Part shown: piece after piece, positions 27,509-37,210 of the stretch
How positions within the stretch are numbered: the first letter of the stretch is position 1
Layout: the number at the start of each line of letters is the position of its first letter
Origin: Neobacillus niacini
Lineage (GTDB): Bacteria; Bacillota; Bacilli; Bacillales; Cytobacillaceae
Length of the DNA stretch: 64,000 bases
Direction: 5' to 3'
Assembly: GCF_030817595.1 (NCBI RefSeq)
Contig: NZ_JAUSZN010000001.1
Location: forward strand, 5,630,001-5,694,000
Made by a program: the position numbers and the translations under genes
The notes under the pieces: model-generated
Database searches by the model: none
What the model saw: only the letters and a program-made list of their open reading frames with translations
Told to the model about the DNA's origin: nothing

Positions 27509-28300
27509 GTGAACAAACTAAATGGAAAAATCATCGAAATTTATCGTTTTCCTTCACCCAATCCCAATGTGGAATTAAGGGAGATTACGTATCTTTCAAA
27601 TGGATTGAGAGTAAAAGGATTACTTGCGGAACCGAAAATAAAAGGAAACTATGACGGATTTTTATATTTGCGCGGCGGCATTAAGAATGTTGGTAAGGTA
27701 AGACCTGCAAGAATCGCTCAATTTGCCTCTGAAGGATTCATTGTATTCGCTCCTTATTACCGAGGGAATCAAGGGGGAGAGGGGAATGAAGATTTTGCCG
27801 GAGAGGACAGGGAGGACGCTTTTGCAGGCTATGAGCTTTTAAGGTCACTTCCTAACGTAGGCTATATCCATGTCTTTGGCTTTTCGCGAGGTGGTGTCAT
27901 GGCATTGATGACAGCACTTCAATACCCAGAGGCTGCCTCCATCGTTACTTGGGGAGGGGTTAGTGATATGGCGTTAACCTATGAGGAAAGAAAAGATTTG
28001 CGGAAAATGATGAAAAGGGTGATTGGAGGGACACCTGGAAAATATCCTGAAAGATATGAAGAGCGGACTCCCCTTTATGAACTCGAAAAGCTTTTAGCTC
28101 CTGTTTTAATCATTCATGGAGTAAATGATCAGAATGTATCGGTGGAACATGCCTACAGACTCGAAAGAAGACTTAGGATGTTAAATAAACAGGTGGAATC
28201 CTGGTACTTTGACGACTTTACGCACTACTTCCCTCCCGTAGTAAATAGAAAAATCGTCAAGGATTTATCGAATTGGATGAAATGTCAAATCAAAAGATGA
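27509..28300 (+). CDS. ytmA: alpha/beta hydrolase of the prolyl-oligopeptidase type (YtmA)
   Basis: Serine hydrolase with nucleophile elbow GFSRGG (near residue 130), LIHGVNDQNV carrying the Asp, and the catalytic His in FTHYFPP. The segment GFLYLRGGIKNVG and FAGEDREDAF agree with YtmA. 263 residues from a GTG start behind GGAAAGGTG. The substrate is unknown. Followed by ytmB, probably in the same transcript. Confidence 0.88.
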   Translation: MNKLNGKIIEIYRFPSPNPNVELREITYLSNGLRVKGLLAEPKIKGNYDGFLYLRGGIKNVGKVRPARIAQFASEGFIVFAPYYRGNQGGEGNEDFAGEDREDAFAGYELLRSLPNVGYIHVFGFSRGGVMALMTALQYPEAASIVTWGGVSDMALTYEERKDLRKMMKRVIGGTPGKYPERYEERTPLYELEKLLAPVLIIHGVNDQNVSVEHAYRLERRLRMLNKQVESWYFDDFTHYFPPVVNRKIVKDLSNWMKCQIKR

Positions 28301-28340
28301 TAAAATAGAAGTAAGTCCAATTACAGAGGAGCGAGTACAT

Positions 28341-28583
28341 ATGGGTATGCCCCTTGAGTTAAATACGATGATCGTAACCAAAGGCAGAGAAAAGAGAATT
28401 GAAGAAAATCTATTCGTATTAGAAAAAGAAGGCTATCGACTTTATCCGATTGATATTCCCATTGACGTGAGAAAAACCATTGAAAGCGATACGAGCGGAT
28501 CTGCGGTCATTAAAAAAGTAGAATGGCAGGAAAGCCGCACTTGGTTAACTTACCAATTAATTTCATTGAATTCTACAAATTAG
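28341..28583 (+). CDS. ytmB: DUF2584 protein YtmB
   Basis: 80 residues, no membrane segment, a compact beta-rich protein beginning MGMPLELNTMIVTKGREKRI. It matches the YtmB/DUF2584 family by sequence and by its place between ytmA and pckA. Function unknown. GAGGAG precedes the start. Confidence 0.85.
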   Translation: MGMPLELNTMIVTKGREKRIEENLFVLEKEGYRLYPIDIPIDVRKTIESDTSGSAVIKKVEWQESRTWLTYQLISLNSTN

Positions 28584-28585
28584 TA

Positions 28586-28621
28586 AAAAGCCCTTATCGA
28601 CAACGATAAGGGCTTTCTTTT
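28586..28621. terminator. terminator shared by ytmB and pckA
   Basis: AAAAGCCCTTATCG-ACAA-CGATAAGGGCTTT with flanking A and T runs on both sides. Confidence 0.93.
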
Positions 28622-30208
28622 CTAGGCTATTGGACCGCCTTTTACCTCAATGTCTGAATCCACTTTAGTGAATTTTTTAAAGTTTTCACGGAATTTATTC
28701 GCTAACTCTTTTGCTTTCTTCTCATAGGATATTGGGTCTGCCCAAGTCTTGCTTGGCTGAAGAACTTCATCCGGCACACCTGCAATGTGGAGAGGAATAT
28801 TTAGTCCAAAAATAGCATCTTTTACGGTTTCCACGTTGTTGAGTTCCCCTTCAAGTGCAGCCTGAATCATCGCTCTTGTGTAGGATAACTTCATGCGGCT
28901 TCCCACTCCGTATTCTCCACCTGTCCAGCCAGTGTTTACAAGAAAAACATTTGCATTATGCTCAAGAATTTTTTCACCAAGCATTTCTGCATAACGTGTT
29001 GCAGGTAAAGGCAGGAATGGTGCACCAAAGCAAGTGGAGAAGGTGGCTTCTGGAGAAGTTACTCCGCGCTCAGTTCCTGCTAGCTTAGATGTATAACCAC
29101 TCAAGAAATGATACATTGCCTGCTGTTTCGTTAATTTTGAGATTGGAGGCAATACCCCAAATGCGTCTGCGGTTAAAAAGACAATGGTATTCGGGTGGCC
29201 TGCAATGCTTGGCTGAACTATATTTTCAATGGCGTGCATCGGATAAGCAGCTCTTGTATTTTCAGTAAGAGTGGAATCGTCATAGTCTGCAATTCTTGTA
29301 TCAGGATTAAGAACAACATTTTCTAATACGGAACCAAAATGGATGGCATCAAAAATTTGCGGCTCTTTTTCTCTGGAAAGATTAATGGTTTTTGCATAGC
29401 AGCCGCCTTCAATATTAAACACTCCATTCGATGACCAGCCGTGCTCATCATCACCAATTAAGCGGCGTTTTGGGTCTGCAGATAAAGTGGTTTTTCCTGT
29501 CCCGGAAAGACCGAAGAACAAAGCAACATCACCTTCAACACCAATATTAGCAGAGCAGTGCATAGAGAAAATATTATTCTCAGGCAGCAGGTAGTTCATA
29601 ATTGAAAAGATTGATTTTTTCATTTCACCAGCATATTCCGTTCCGCCGATTAAGATCGTCCGTTTTTCGAAAGAAATAATGATAAAGGTTTCAGACTTTG
29701 TTCCGTCTATAACAGGATTTGCTTTAAAGTTAGGAGCGGAAATGACAGTGAAACCGGGTTTATGTGTCAGCAATTCTTCTTCACTAGGCCGAATAAACAA
29801 TTGATGGGCGAATAAATTATGCCAAGCATATTCATTCACAATTTGAATCGGCAATTGGGTCTTTTTATCAGCACCTGCAAACCCTTTAAAGACGAATATT
29901 TCATTTTTTTCTTTTAAATAATCTAAAACTTTTTGATAGAGGTTATTAAATATTTCTTCTGAAATTGGCTGATTTAAATTGCCCCAATCAATTTTATCCT
30001 TAATGGATTCTTCCATTACAATAAATTTGTCTTGAGGAGATCTTCCGGTATATTTACCTGTTGATACACTTATCGCACCAGTTGAGGTTAGTTTTCCTTC
30101 ATTCCTAGATAGGATTTTTTCCACTAATTGAGGAACAGACATTTGAATGTGCACATGACTTTCTTCCAGCAATTGGCTTAATTCATTTGGAACATGTACT
30201 GAATTCAT
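28622..30208 (-). CDS. pckA: phosphoenolpyruvate carboxykinase (ATP) PckA
   Basis: Turns oxaloacetate and ATP into PEP and CO2, the entry to gluconeogenesis. Motifs: [14 protein letters not shown], the kinase P-loop [16 protein letters not shown], the Mn-site region IGDDEHGW and the ATP-contact segment [12 protein letters not shown]. 528 residues, usual length. The start follows AAGGAAGG. It is divergent from the SAM-riboswitch/metK unit. Confidence 0.97.
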   Translation of the reverse strand: MNSVHVPNELSQLLEESHVHIQMSVPQLVEKILSRNEGKLTSTGAISVSTGKYTGRSPQDKFIVMEESIKDKIDWGNLNQPISEEIFNNLYQKVLDYLKEKNEIFVFKGFAGADKKTQLPIQIVNEYAWHNLFAHQLFIRPSEEELLTHKPGFTVISAPNFKANPVIDGTKSETFIIISFEKRTILIGGTEYAGEMKKSIFSIMNYLLPENNIFSMHCSANIGVEGDVALFFGLSGTGKTTLSADPKRRLIGDDEHGWSSNGVFNIEGGCYAKTINLSREKEPQIFDAIHFGSVLENVVLNPDTRIADYDDSTLTENTRAAYPMHAIENIVQPSIAGHPNTIVFLTADAFGVLPPISKLTKQQAMYHFLSGYTSKLAGTERGVTSPEATFSTCFGAPFLPLPATRYAEMLGEKILEHNANVFLVNTGWTGGEYGVGSRMKLSYTRAMIQAALEGELNNVETVKDAIFGLNIPLHIAGVPDEVLQPSKTWADPISYEKKAKELANKFRENFKKFTKVDSDIEVKGGPIA

Positions 30209-30258
30209 CAGAACGAACCTTCCTTTTCAAGTTTTTAATTGTCAATATATTCATAAAA

Positions 30259-30286
30259 AGTATAACACATTTAATTTAATAGTCTA
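30259..30286 (-). promoter_or_regulatory. probable sigma-A promoter of pckA
   Basis: On the minus strand TAGACT, a 16-nt spacer and TATACT, about 50 nt before the pckA start. Confidence 0.5.
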
Positions 30287-30376
30287 TACTAATTGGTAAA
30301 TTTGGGTTGTATTATTAAGTATTAAATTAAAATGGAAAAATTTCATATATTTATCCTTAATTTGCTAGCAAATTCG

Positions 30377-30406
30377 TTGACAACGCTCGACAGGTTCAAG
30401 TATGAT
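30377..30406 (+). promoter_or_regulatory. sigma-A promoter of metK
   Basis: TTGACA (30377-30382), 18-nt spacer, TATGAT (30401-30406). Transcription would start just before the riboswitch. Confidence 0.85.
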
Positions 30407-30423
30407 ACTAATTTGAACGGATA

Positions 30424-30615
30424 CTCTCTTATCCTGAGCTGGTGGAGGGACAGGCCCTATGAAACCCAGCAACCTGCTTTATGAGAAGACCAACCTATTT
30501 ATTGGTCATATTCTCAAGTGCGAAGGTGCTAATCTGACGCAAGGCTTTGACCTTGAACGATAAGAGTGAAAGGACCGGAACAACCTTTCCTCACAATGGT
30601 AAGGTTTTTTGTTTT
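30424..30615 (+). promoter_or_regulatory. SAM-I riboswitch (S-box) with terminator, controlling metK
   Basis: Conserved S-box blocks in order: ctcttatcctgagctggtgg, agggacaggccctatgaaac, ccagcaacc, the P3 arm with ggtgctaat, then cttgaacgataagag closing the P1 stem with the first block. A terminator follows: aacctt...aaggtt with a T run at 30583-30611. When SAM is bound transcription should stop before metK. Confidence 0.95.
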
Positions 30616-30768
30616 GTATAGACCTTTTATCAATAGAGTTACTAATAAAAATCCTTTGTTTATTTCATACTAAGGGAATGAGTACCGTATCAATTTCAGT
30701 GGTTCTAGAAGTATTCCTGTCACCTTCAAATGGACCTTGATTTATCTCATAATATAGGAGGAAATCAG

Positions 30769-31971
30769 ATGTCAACAAAACGTCGTCGTTTGTTCACTTC
30801 TGAATCAGTTACCGAAGGTCATCCAGATAAAATCTGTGACCAAATATCTGATTCGATTTTAGATGCCATTTTAGCAAAGGATGCAAATGCCCGGGTTGCT
30901 GCTGAAACATCCGTTACAACTGGATTAGTCTTAGTTGCAGGTGAAATCACTACATCTACTTACGTTGATATTCCAAAAATCGTTCGTGAAACAATTAAGG
31001 GTATTGGCTATAATCGTGCAAAATATGGCTTTGACTCCGAGACATGTGGTGTTATCACTTCTATTGGTGAGCAATCTCCTGACATTGCGATGGGGGTCGA
31101 TCAGGCTCTAGAAGCACGTGAAGGTCAAATGTCTGATGAAGAAATCGAAGCTATTGGTGCAGGAGACCAAGGTTTAATGTTTGGTTTTGCATGTAATGAA
31201 ACCAAAGAATTAATGCCTCTTCCCATTTCCTTGGCTCACAAGCTTGCACGTCGTTTAACAGAGGTTCGTAAAGAGGATATTCTTCCTTACCTCCGTCCAG
31301 ACGGAAAGACGCAAGTAACAGTAGAATACGATGAGAATGATAAACCTGTACGTATTGATACCATTGTTATTTCAACACAGCATCATCCTGAAATTACGTT
31401 AGAGCAAATTCAACGTAACATAAAAGAGTATGTGATTAATCCCGTTGTTCCGAAAGAACTAATTGACGAAAATACAAAGTATTTCATTAATCCAACTGGC
31501 CGCTTCGTTATTGGCGGACCACAAGGGGATGCTGGTTTAACAGGTCGTAAAATAATTGTTGATACGTATGGCGGTTATGCACGTCACGGCGGTGGAGCCT
31601 TCTCTGGTAAGGATCCTACAAAAGTTGACCGTTCTGCAGCCTATGCTGCTCGTTATGTTGCGAAGAATATTGTAGCAGCAGGATTTGCAGATAAGGTTGA
31701 AGTGCAGCTTGCCTATGCAATTGGTGTAGCAAGACCTGTTTCCATTTCTATTGACACATTTGGAACTGGTAAAGTAAGCGAGGAAGTCTTAGTTGATCTA
31801 GTTAGTAAAAACTTTGACCTTCGCCCTGCTGGAATCATTAACATGTTAAATTTACGCCGCCCAATTTACAAGCAAACAGCTGCATATGGTCATTTTGGCC
31901 GTACTGATGTTGATCTTCCTTGGGAGCGTACTGATAAAGCTGATACATTACGTCAGCAAGCGAAAATTTAA
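30769..31971 (+). CDS. metK: S-adenosylmethionine synthase MetK
   Basis: Makes SAM from methionine and ATP. Signatures: [11 protein letters not shown] (ATP/Mg), [30 protein letters not shown] and [16 protein letters not shown]. The ATG at 30769 follows AGGAGGAAA and gives 400 residues, the B. subtilis length; a start at 30730 has no binding site. Controlled by the SAM riboswitch upstream. Confidence 0.98.
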   Translation: MSTKRRRLFTSESVTEGHPDKICDQISDSILDAILAKDANARVAAETSVTTGLVLVAGEITTSTYVDIPKIVRETIKGIGYNRAKYGFDSETCGVITSIGEQSPDIAMGVDQALEAREGQMSDEEIEAIGAGDQGLMFGFACNETKELMPLPISLAHKLARRLTEVRKEDILPYLRPDGKTQVTVEYDENDKPVRIDTIVISTQHHPEITLEQIQRNIKEYVINPVVPKELIDENTKYFINPTGRFVIGGPQGDAGLTGRKIIVDTYGGYARHGGGAFSGKDPTKVDRSAAYAARYVAKNIVAAGFADKVEVQLAYAIGVARPVSISIDTFGTGKVSEEVLVDLVSKNFDLRPAGIINMLNLRRPIYKQTAAYGHFGRTDVDLPWERTDKADTLRQQAKI

Positions 31972-31984
31972 CCAGAAAAAACAG

Positions 31985-32018
31985 GGGAGTTGCATTTTAC
32001 ATGTAACTCTTTTTTTCA
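31985..32018 (+). terminator. terminator after metK
   Basis: GGAGTTGCA-TTTTA-CATGTAACTC (imperfect stem) followed by eight T. Confidence 0.75.
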
Positions 32019-32175
32019 TATACTCGTCAAAGTTTAGGGCAATGTGTTTAGGTGAAAACTGTTTATACCTGAATTTTCCTACCTTTCACACTGACATTTT
32101 AAGATGAAAAGTGGTAGGATAAGAGAGTATGTTTTTTAAGTTTGGATATTTAGATTGGAGTAGGTGAAGTACATA

Positions 32176-34068
32176 ATGTGTGGTTTTATTGGTTGTGTAC
32201 ACGACAAAGAACAACATTTTCGTGACGAGCAAAAACAACAATTCAAAAACATGAACGATATTATAACCCATCGTGGACCTGATGATGATGGTTTTTATTA
32301 TGATGATCATATTCAATTCGGTTTTCGCCGTTTAAGTATTATTGATATTGAATGTGGGCATCAACCATTAACGTATGAAGATGAGCGCTATTGGATTATT
32401 TTTAATGGCGAGGTTTATAACTACCTAGAACTTCGTGAAGAATTGCTCAAAGAAGGCTTACAGTTTGCAACAAACTCTGATACTGAAGTTATTATCGCTT
32501 TATATAGCCATTTGAAAGAGAAGGCTGTTGAAAAACTGCGCGGGATGTTTGCATTCACGATTTGGGATAAACAAGAACAAACGGTATTCGGTGCAAGGGA
32601 TCCTTTCGGAATAAAACCATACTTCTATTTTGAGGATGGGGAAAGAACATTTTTTGCTTCTGAAAAGAAGAGTATCCTTCTAGCACTGGAAAACGATGTT
32701 TTAGATTATGATTCCCTTCAGCACTATTTAACGTATCAGTTTGTCCCAGAACCAAACACGATGTCAAAAGGTATTTATAAGTTAGAGCCAGGGCACTATT
32801 TTACAAAGAAGATAGGCGCTCCAATGGAAATTAAAAGATATTGGAAAGCACATTTTAACCCGGTTCAAAAATCTGAATCAGAGTTTATCAAAGAAATACA
32901 AGATGTTTTAATTGATTCAGTTAAAATGCATATGAGAAGTGATGTACCTGTTGGGTCTTTCCTTTCCGGCGGTATTGACTCTTCGATTATTGCTTCGATT
33001 GCAAAACAATTTCATCCAGCTATTAAGACATTTTCAGTAGGCTTCGAGCAAAATGGTTTTAGTGAAATCGATGTTGCAAAAGAAACTGCGGATAAACTTG
33101 GGGTAGAAAATATAAGTTATGTGATTACACCGCAGGAATACATGAATGAACTGCCGAAAATCATTTGGCACATGGATGATCCACTTGCAGACCCTGCAGC
33201 GATCCCGTTGTACTTTGTCGCTCGTGAAGCAAGAAAGCATGTTACGGTTGTTCTTTCTGGTGAAGGTGCCGATGAATTATTTGGCGGTTATAATATTTAT
33301 CGCGAACCACAGGATTTAGAAGTGTTTAATAAAATCCCAAGAGTAGGAAAAGTATTGTTAAAAGGGATTGCAAACATCATGCCTGAAGGAATGAAAGGGA
33401 AGAGCTTTATTGAACGTGGAGTAACTCCTATGGAAGAACGTTATATTGGGAATGCAAAAATGTTCACGGAGGAAGAGAAAAGAGACCTGCTTTCTGTTTA
33501 CCGTGAAGGTTTAGATTACACCGATATCACAAAACCACTTTATGCTGAATCAAAGGGCTATGATCCAGTTGATCGTATGCAATTTATTGATATCCATACA
33601 TGGATGCGCGGCGATATTTTATTAAAAGCGGATAAAATGACGATGGCTCATTCATTAGAGCTTCGGGTTCCATTCTTGGATAAAGTGGTTTTTGAAACAG
33701 CATCAAAAATTCCGACTAGCTTGAAAACAGCTAATGGTACAACAAAATATATTTTACGAAAAGCAGCAGAAGGAATTGTTCCTGAGCATGTATTGAATCG
33801 TAAGAAACTCGGTTTCCCAGTGCCGATTCGCCATTGGCTGAAGAATGAAATGAATGAGTGGGCAAAAACGATTATTCGAGAAAGCAGCACAGATCATTTA
33901 ATCAATAAACCTTATGTATTAAGACTTCTTGAAGACCATTGTCAAGGGAAGGCGGATAACAGCCGTAAAATATGGACCGTGCTCATCTTTATGGTATGGC
34001 ACCAGGTTTATGTGGAGGGTAAATACTCCTTTTCAGGACAAAAAGAACTCTTGACTATGAAAAATTAA
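32176..34068 (+). CDS. asnB: asparagine synthase (glutamine-hydrolysing) AsnB
   Basis: Forms asparagine from aspartate, ATP and glutamine. The class II glutaminase domain needs Cys as residue 2, so the start is the ATG at 32176 (MCGFIG), not the GTG 12 nt earlier. Further marks: THRGPDDDG, FNGEVYNYLELR, then the synthetase domain with the PP-loop SFLSGGIDSS and VVLSGEGADELFGGY. 630 residues against about 632 in B. subtilis AsnB. Confidence 0.96.
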   Translation: MCGFIGCVHDKEQHFRDEQKQQFKNMNDIITHRGPDDDGFYYDDHIQFGFRRLSIIDIECGHQPLTYEDERYWIIFNGEVYNYLELREELLKEGLQFATNSDTEVIIALYSHLKEKAVEKLRGMFAFTIWDKQEQTVFGARDPFGIKPYFYFEDGERTFFASEKKSILLALENDVLDYDSLQHYLTYQFVPEPNTMSKGIYKLEPGHYFTKKIGAPMEIKRYWKAHFNPVQKSESEFIKEIQDVLIDSVKMHMRSDVPVGSFLSGGIDSSIIASIAKQFHPAIKTFSVGFEQNGFSEIDVAKETADKLGVENISYVITPQEYMNELPKIIWHMDDPLADPAAIPLYFVAREARKHVTVVLSGEGADELFGGYNIYREPQDLEVFNKIPRVGKVLLKGIANIMPEGMKGKSFIERGVTPMEERYIGNAKMFTEEEKRDLLSVYREGLDYTDITKPLYAESKGYDPVDRMQFIDIHTWMRGDILLKADKMTMAHSLELRVPFLDKVVFETASKIPTSLKTANGTTKYILRKAAEGIVPEHVLNRKKLGFPVPIRHWLKNEMNEWAKTIIRESSTDHLINKPYVLRLLEDHCQGKADNSRKIWTVLIFMVWHQVYVEGKYSFSGQKELLTMKN

Positions 34069-34074
34069 ACCACG

Positions 34075-34108
34075 AAAGCACCCATAAGAATTTTATGGGT
34101 GCTTTTTA
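34075..34108. terminator. terminator shared by asnB and ytoA
   Basis: AAAGCACCCATAA-GAATT-TTATGGGTGCTTTTT, usable in both directions. Confidence 0.93.
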
Positions 34109-34115
34109 AATGATA

Positions 34116-34628
34116 TTATTTCTGTAGAGACTTATAATATTGAGCCTTCTCTGCATATTCTGTATAGATTCTGTCCATTTCTTTTTTGTCATGTTCATTT
34201 AATTCTCTAATAACTTTAGCGGGTCTGCCAAATGCTAATGTATTAGGAGGAATTTTTTTTCCTTGGGGTACAAGACTGCCTGCACCGATAAAAGCACCTT
34301 CCCCGATTTCGGCCTGGTCTAGAATGATAGAGCCCATGCCAACCAATGCCTTTTTTCGAATAATACAGCTATGGAGTGTCACCTGATGACCAACGGTTAC
34401 TTCATCTTCTAAAATCAATCGATTATTTGGGCTTTGGTGCAGAACGCAGTTGTCCTGAATATTTACTCTGCAACCTATGATTGTAGGCGCCACATCTCCT
34501 CTTATGACAGAATTAAACCAAACGCTGGATTCCTCACCTATTTCAACATCACCTGTAATAGTGGTGAAATCTGCTAGGAACACAGAATCAGCAATTTTAG
34601 GGTATTTGCTTTTGTACGGATAAATCAT
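34116..34628 (-). CDS. ytoA: gamma-carbonic-anhydrase-like protein YtoA
   Basis: Left-handed beta-helix protein of hexapeptide repeats (VFLADFTTITGDVEIGEESS onward) in the gamma carbonic anhydrase/PaaY group. Metal-ligand histidines are visible in VLHQSPN, VGHQVTLH and the segment between. 170 residues from the ATG at 34628, which follows AAGGAGCG. Whether it is an active anhydrase is unknown. It gives the window two unrelated carbonic anhydrase families (see ytiB). Confidence 0.87.
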   Translation of the reverse strand: MIYPYKSKYPKIADSVFLADFTTITGDVEIGEESSVWFNSVIRGDVAPTIIGCRVNIQDNCVLHQSPNNRLILEDEVTVGHQVTLHSCIIRKKALVGMGSIILDQAEIGEGAFIGAGSLVPQGKKIPPNTLAFGRPAKVIRELNEHDKKEMDRIYTEYAEKAQYYKSLQK

Positions 34629-34708
34629 TTGGGTCGCTCCTTTTTGACTGAAATACATATTCATTCTAATATAATACTAAATAGAATTTTTTTCTAGGAG
34701 GAAAATCG

Positions 34709-35512
34709 ATGTGGAAGTGGGAAGCAGAAGGGGAAGCGAAGGCTGTAATCGTGATGGTTCACGGTGCAATGGAACACCACCGACGTTATGGCTGGCTCAT
34801 TGAAATGTGGCGCGAGTCTGGTTTTCATGTCATTATGGGCGATCTTCCTGGGCAAGGCATGACAACTAGATCCCGCAGAGGCCATATAGATTCATTTGAT
34901 GAGTACATAAGTGAAGTGAAGGATTGGATAAAAGCAGCCTTCCGTTATGAAATACCTGTGTTTTTATTTGGCCATAGTATGGGCGGGTTAATTGCGATTC
35001 GTTTGCTTCAGGAAGAAAAATTTGACTTGGCAGGGGTTATTCTCTCATCACCATGTTTAGGCTTAGTACATACTCCCCCAAAGATTTTAGATATACTATC
35101 ATACGGGATAAATGTGATTTTTCCTTCATTTAAAATGAATTCAGGCATAACCGTTGATATGGCTACCAGAAATCAAGATGTTATTGAGGCAGATAAAGAT
35201 GATACCCTCTATATCACAAAAGTTTCTGTTAGGTGGTACCGTGAGTTGGTCGAGGCTATGAAAGAGGCGTTCCTGTCAATCGAAGGCACAAAGGATGTTC
35301 CAATGCTTGTTATGCAAGCCGGTGATGATAAAATTGTTAATAAGATACCTGTAAAGGATTGGTTTAACCATGCACCACTATCAGAAAAAAGGTTTAAAGA
35401 ATGGCCAAAGCTTTATCATGAAATCTTTAATGAACCTGAACGAGATGATATATTTGAGTACGCAAAGGATTTTGTTATCAGCCAATTAAAAGCAATAGGT
35501 TACATTGTTTAA
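34709..35512 (+). CDS. ytpA: lysophospholipase-like alpha/beta hydrolase YtpA
   Basis: Serine hydrolase of the monoacylglycerol-lipase type. It has MVHGAMEHHRRYGWL, nucleophile elbow GHSMGG (near residue 93), and LVMQAGDDKIV followed by LYHEIFNE with the His. In B. subtilis YtpA is linked to production of the lysophospholipid bacilysocin; carry-over to this protein is inference. 267 residues; start follows AGGAGG. It is in an operon with ytpB. Confidence 0.87.
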   Translation: MWKWEAEGEAKAVIVMVHGAMEHHRRYGWLIEMWRESGFHVIMGDLPGQGMTTRSRRGHIDSFDEYISEVKDWIKAAFRYEIPVFLFGHSMGGLIAIRLLQEEKFDLAGVILSSPCLGLVHTPPKILDILSYGINVIFPSFKMNSGITVDMATRNQDVIEADKDDTLYITKVSVRWYRELVEAMKEAFLSIEGTKDVPMLVMQAGDDKIVNKIPVKDWFNHAPLSEKRFKEWPKLYHEIFNEPERDDIFEYAKDFVISQLKAIGYIV

Positions 35513-35531
35513 GAAAGGGAAGATAATCTCC

Positions 35532-36614
35532 ATGATGCCAATTAGACTCATGTCGAAAGTATATCGTCGAATCATCCCAGCTGTTCATCAAGAGCTAAGG
35601 TTTTGGAGGTCCCGAGCAGAAGGTATTCCTAATGAGGAGCTTAGAACGCAGGCATTAGCGAGTATTGAACATAAAACCTTTCACTGTGAAGGTGGAGGGA
35701 TTCTAGCGCTTACAGCGAATGATCAGTATAAACAGGCAGTAAAATTTATCGTTGCTTATCAAACCATTAGTGATTACTTAGATAACCTTTGCGACCGGAG
35801 TACTTCGCTTGACCCAAAGGACTTTGAAGCCCTACATGAAGCTATGCAGGATGCTCTTACACTTGAAAGTGAACCGAAAAATTATTACCGGTTTCGTGAG
35901 GATCAGAACGATGGTGGTTATTTAAATGATTTAGCAGAAACCTGCAGATCTGTTTTAGGAGAACTGAAGCATTATCATTTGATAAAAGAGTACCTGTTAG
36001 AGCTTTGCGAATATTACTGTGACTTGCAAATACACAAGCATGTAATTCAAGAAGAACGAGTACCTCGATTAGAAAAATGGTTTGAAGTCCATCAAAATAA
36101 ACTTCCTGAAATGGAGTGGTACGAATTTTCTGCTTGCTCGGGTTCAACCTTGGGGATATTCTGTCTTATTTCATATGCAATGAGAGAAGATTTTCAGGCA
36201 GAGGATGCAGACAATATACGTAAAGGATATTTCCCCTACATACAAGGGCTTCATATACTGTTAGATTATTTCATTGACCAAGAAGAAGACCGTGAAGGCG
36301 GCGACCTGAATTTTTGTTTTTACTATGAGAATCAGGAAACACTGTTTAAACGTTTAAATCATTTTGTCCATGAAGCAGACAGACATACTGAATTTCTGCC
36401 CCATAAAAAGTTTCACCAGCTCATTAACCGCGGGCTGTTAGGAATTTATTTATCGGATGGAAAGGTTCGCAAACAGAAAAAGGTTCGAAAACTAGCTAGA
36501 GGCATCATAAAGACTGGTGGGATAGTCAGCTATTTCTTTTATATCAACGGACTGGTCTATCGTTCCGTTCAAAAATGGATACCTTCATTTGTAACAAGGC
36601 TAATCTTAAAATAA
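35532..36614 (+). CDS. ytpB: tetraprenyl-beta-curcumene synthase YtpB
   Basis: DUF2600-family terpene cyclase, known in B. subtilis to convert C35/C20 polyprenyl diphosphates to beta-prene terpenoids (sesquarterpene precursors). The family's aspartate-rich segments are visible: YQTISDYLDNLCDR near residue 80 and LLDYFIDQEEDREGGDLNF near residue 245. Start set at the ATG at 35532, after AAAGGGAAG; TTG at 35505, overlapping ytpA, is possible. About 360 residues. The C35 prenyl pool it uses is shared with menaquinone synthesis. Confidence 0.87.
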   Translation: MMPIRLMSKVYRRIIPAVHQELRFWRSRAEGIPNEELRTQALASIEHKTFHCEGGGILALTANDQYKQAVKFIVAYQTISDYLDNLCDRSTSLDPKDFEALHEAMQDALTLESEPKNYYRFREDQNDGGYLNDLAETCRSVLGELKHYHLIKEYLLELCEYYCDLQIHKHVIQEERVPRLEKWFEVHQNKLPEMEWYEFSACSGSTLGIFCLISYAMREDFQAEDADNIRKGYFPYIQGLHILLDYFIDQEEDREGGDLNFCFYYENQETLFKRLNHFVHEADRHTEFLPHKKFHQLINRGLLGIYLSDGKVRKQKKVRKLARGIIKTGGIVSYFFYINGLVYRSVQKWIPSFVTRLILK

Positions 36615-36646
36615 ATAAACCAGGCAGAGCCTGGTTTATCTTTTTT
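36612..36646. terminator. terminator shared by ytpB and mnmM
   Basis: ATAAACCAGGC-AGA-GCCTGGTTTAT followed by a T run; it overlaps the end of mnmM (36636) and works in the ytpB direction at least. Confidence 0.88.
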
Positions 36647-37208
36647 CAATTGCAACAATAAATGGGGGATTATTTTGTTGATTGATAAAGCGATATTGAA
36701 GGACATGCGCACTCTTCTGATCAATATCCTGACAATAGGACAATAAAGCGTCCCGTTCAATTGCTCCCTCAGTATGACCATGGTAAATCACAAGGATAAT
36801 TATTCCTTCTGGTACCATAATTTTAAGCAATTGCTCAATCGCAGAAATGGTAGTTTCAGGTCTAGTTACAACTGATTTATCACTGCCTGGTAAATAGCCT
36901 AAGTTAAAAATTGCAGCTTTTACCTTACCATGATGTTCCGCGGGTATAAGATTGGAAATCTGTTCATGACCGTTATGGAAAATGGTGACGCGATCAGCTA
37001 AACCATGTTGTTCCAATCTTTCTATACTGGTTCGAATGGCATCCTCTTGCACATCAAAACCATAAACGGTGCCATTTTCACCTACCAGGTTAGCCATAAA
37101 AACAGTATCATGACCATTTCCTAGCGTTGCATCAACTACCACATCACCACTAGTTATAGTCTTTTCAAGTAATTTCTTTGCATAAGGGAGTATCCGGTCA
37201 AGCCTCAC
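36636..37208 (-). CDS. mnmM: tRNA nm5U34 methyltransferase MnmM (YtqB)
   Basis: Class I SAM-dependent methyltransferase: motif I VVDATLGNGHDT (residues 23-34), then VYGFDVQEDAI and the active-site-like region AIFNLGYLPGSDK. In B. subtilis the YtqB family was shown to methylate 5-aminomethyluridine at the tRNA wobble position. 190 residues. It lies 2 nt after mnmL in the same operon. Its likely substrates include the Lys-TTT, Glu-TTC, Leu-TAA and Gly-TCC tRNAs of this window. Confidence 0.85.
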   Translation of the reverse strand: MRLDRILPYAKKLLEKTITSGDVVVDATLGNGHDTVFMANLVGENGTVYGFDVQEDAIRTSIERLEQHGLADRVTIFHNGHEQISNLIPAEHHGKVKAAIFNLGYLPGSDKSVVTRPETTISAIEQLLKIMVPEGIIILVIYHGHTEGAIERDALLSYCQDIDQKSAHVLQYRFINQQNNPPFIVAIEKR

Positions 37209-37210
37209 GG

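Noticed and set aside
32041..32135. Possible leader stem CCTACC...GGTAGG upstream of asnB
   Set aside because: Only 6 bp pair and the inner sequence does not extend the stem; not enough to call a riboswitch or T-box.
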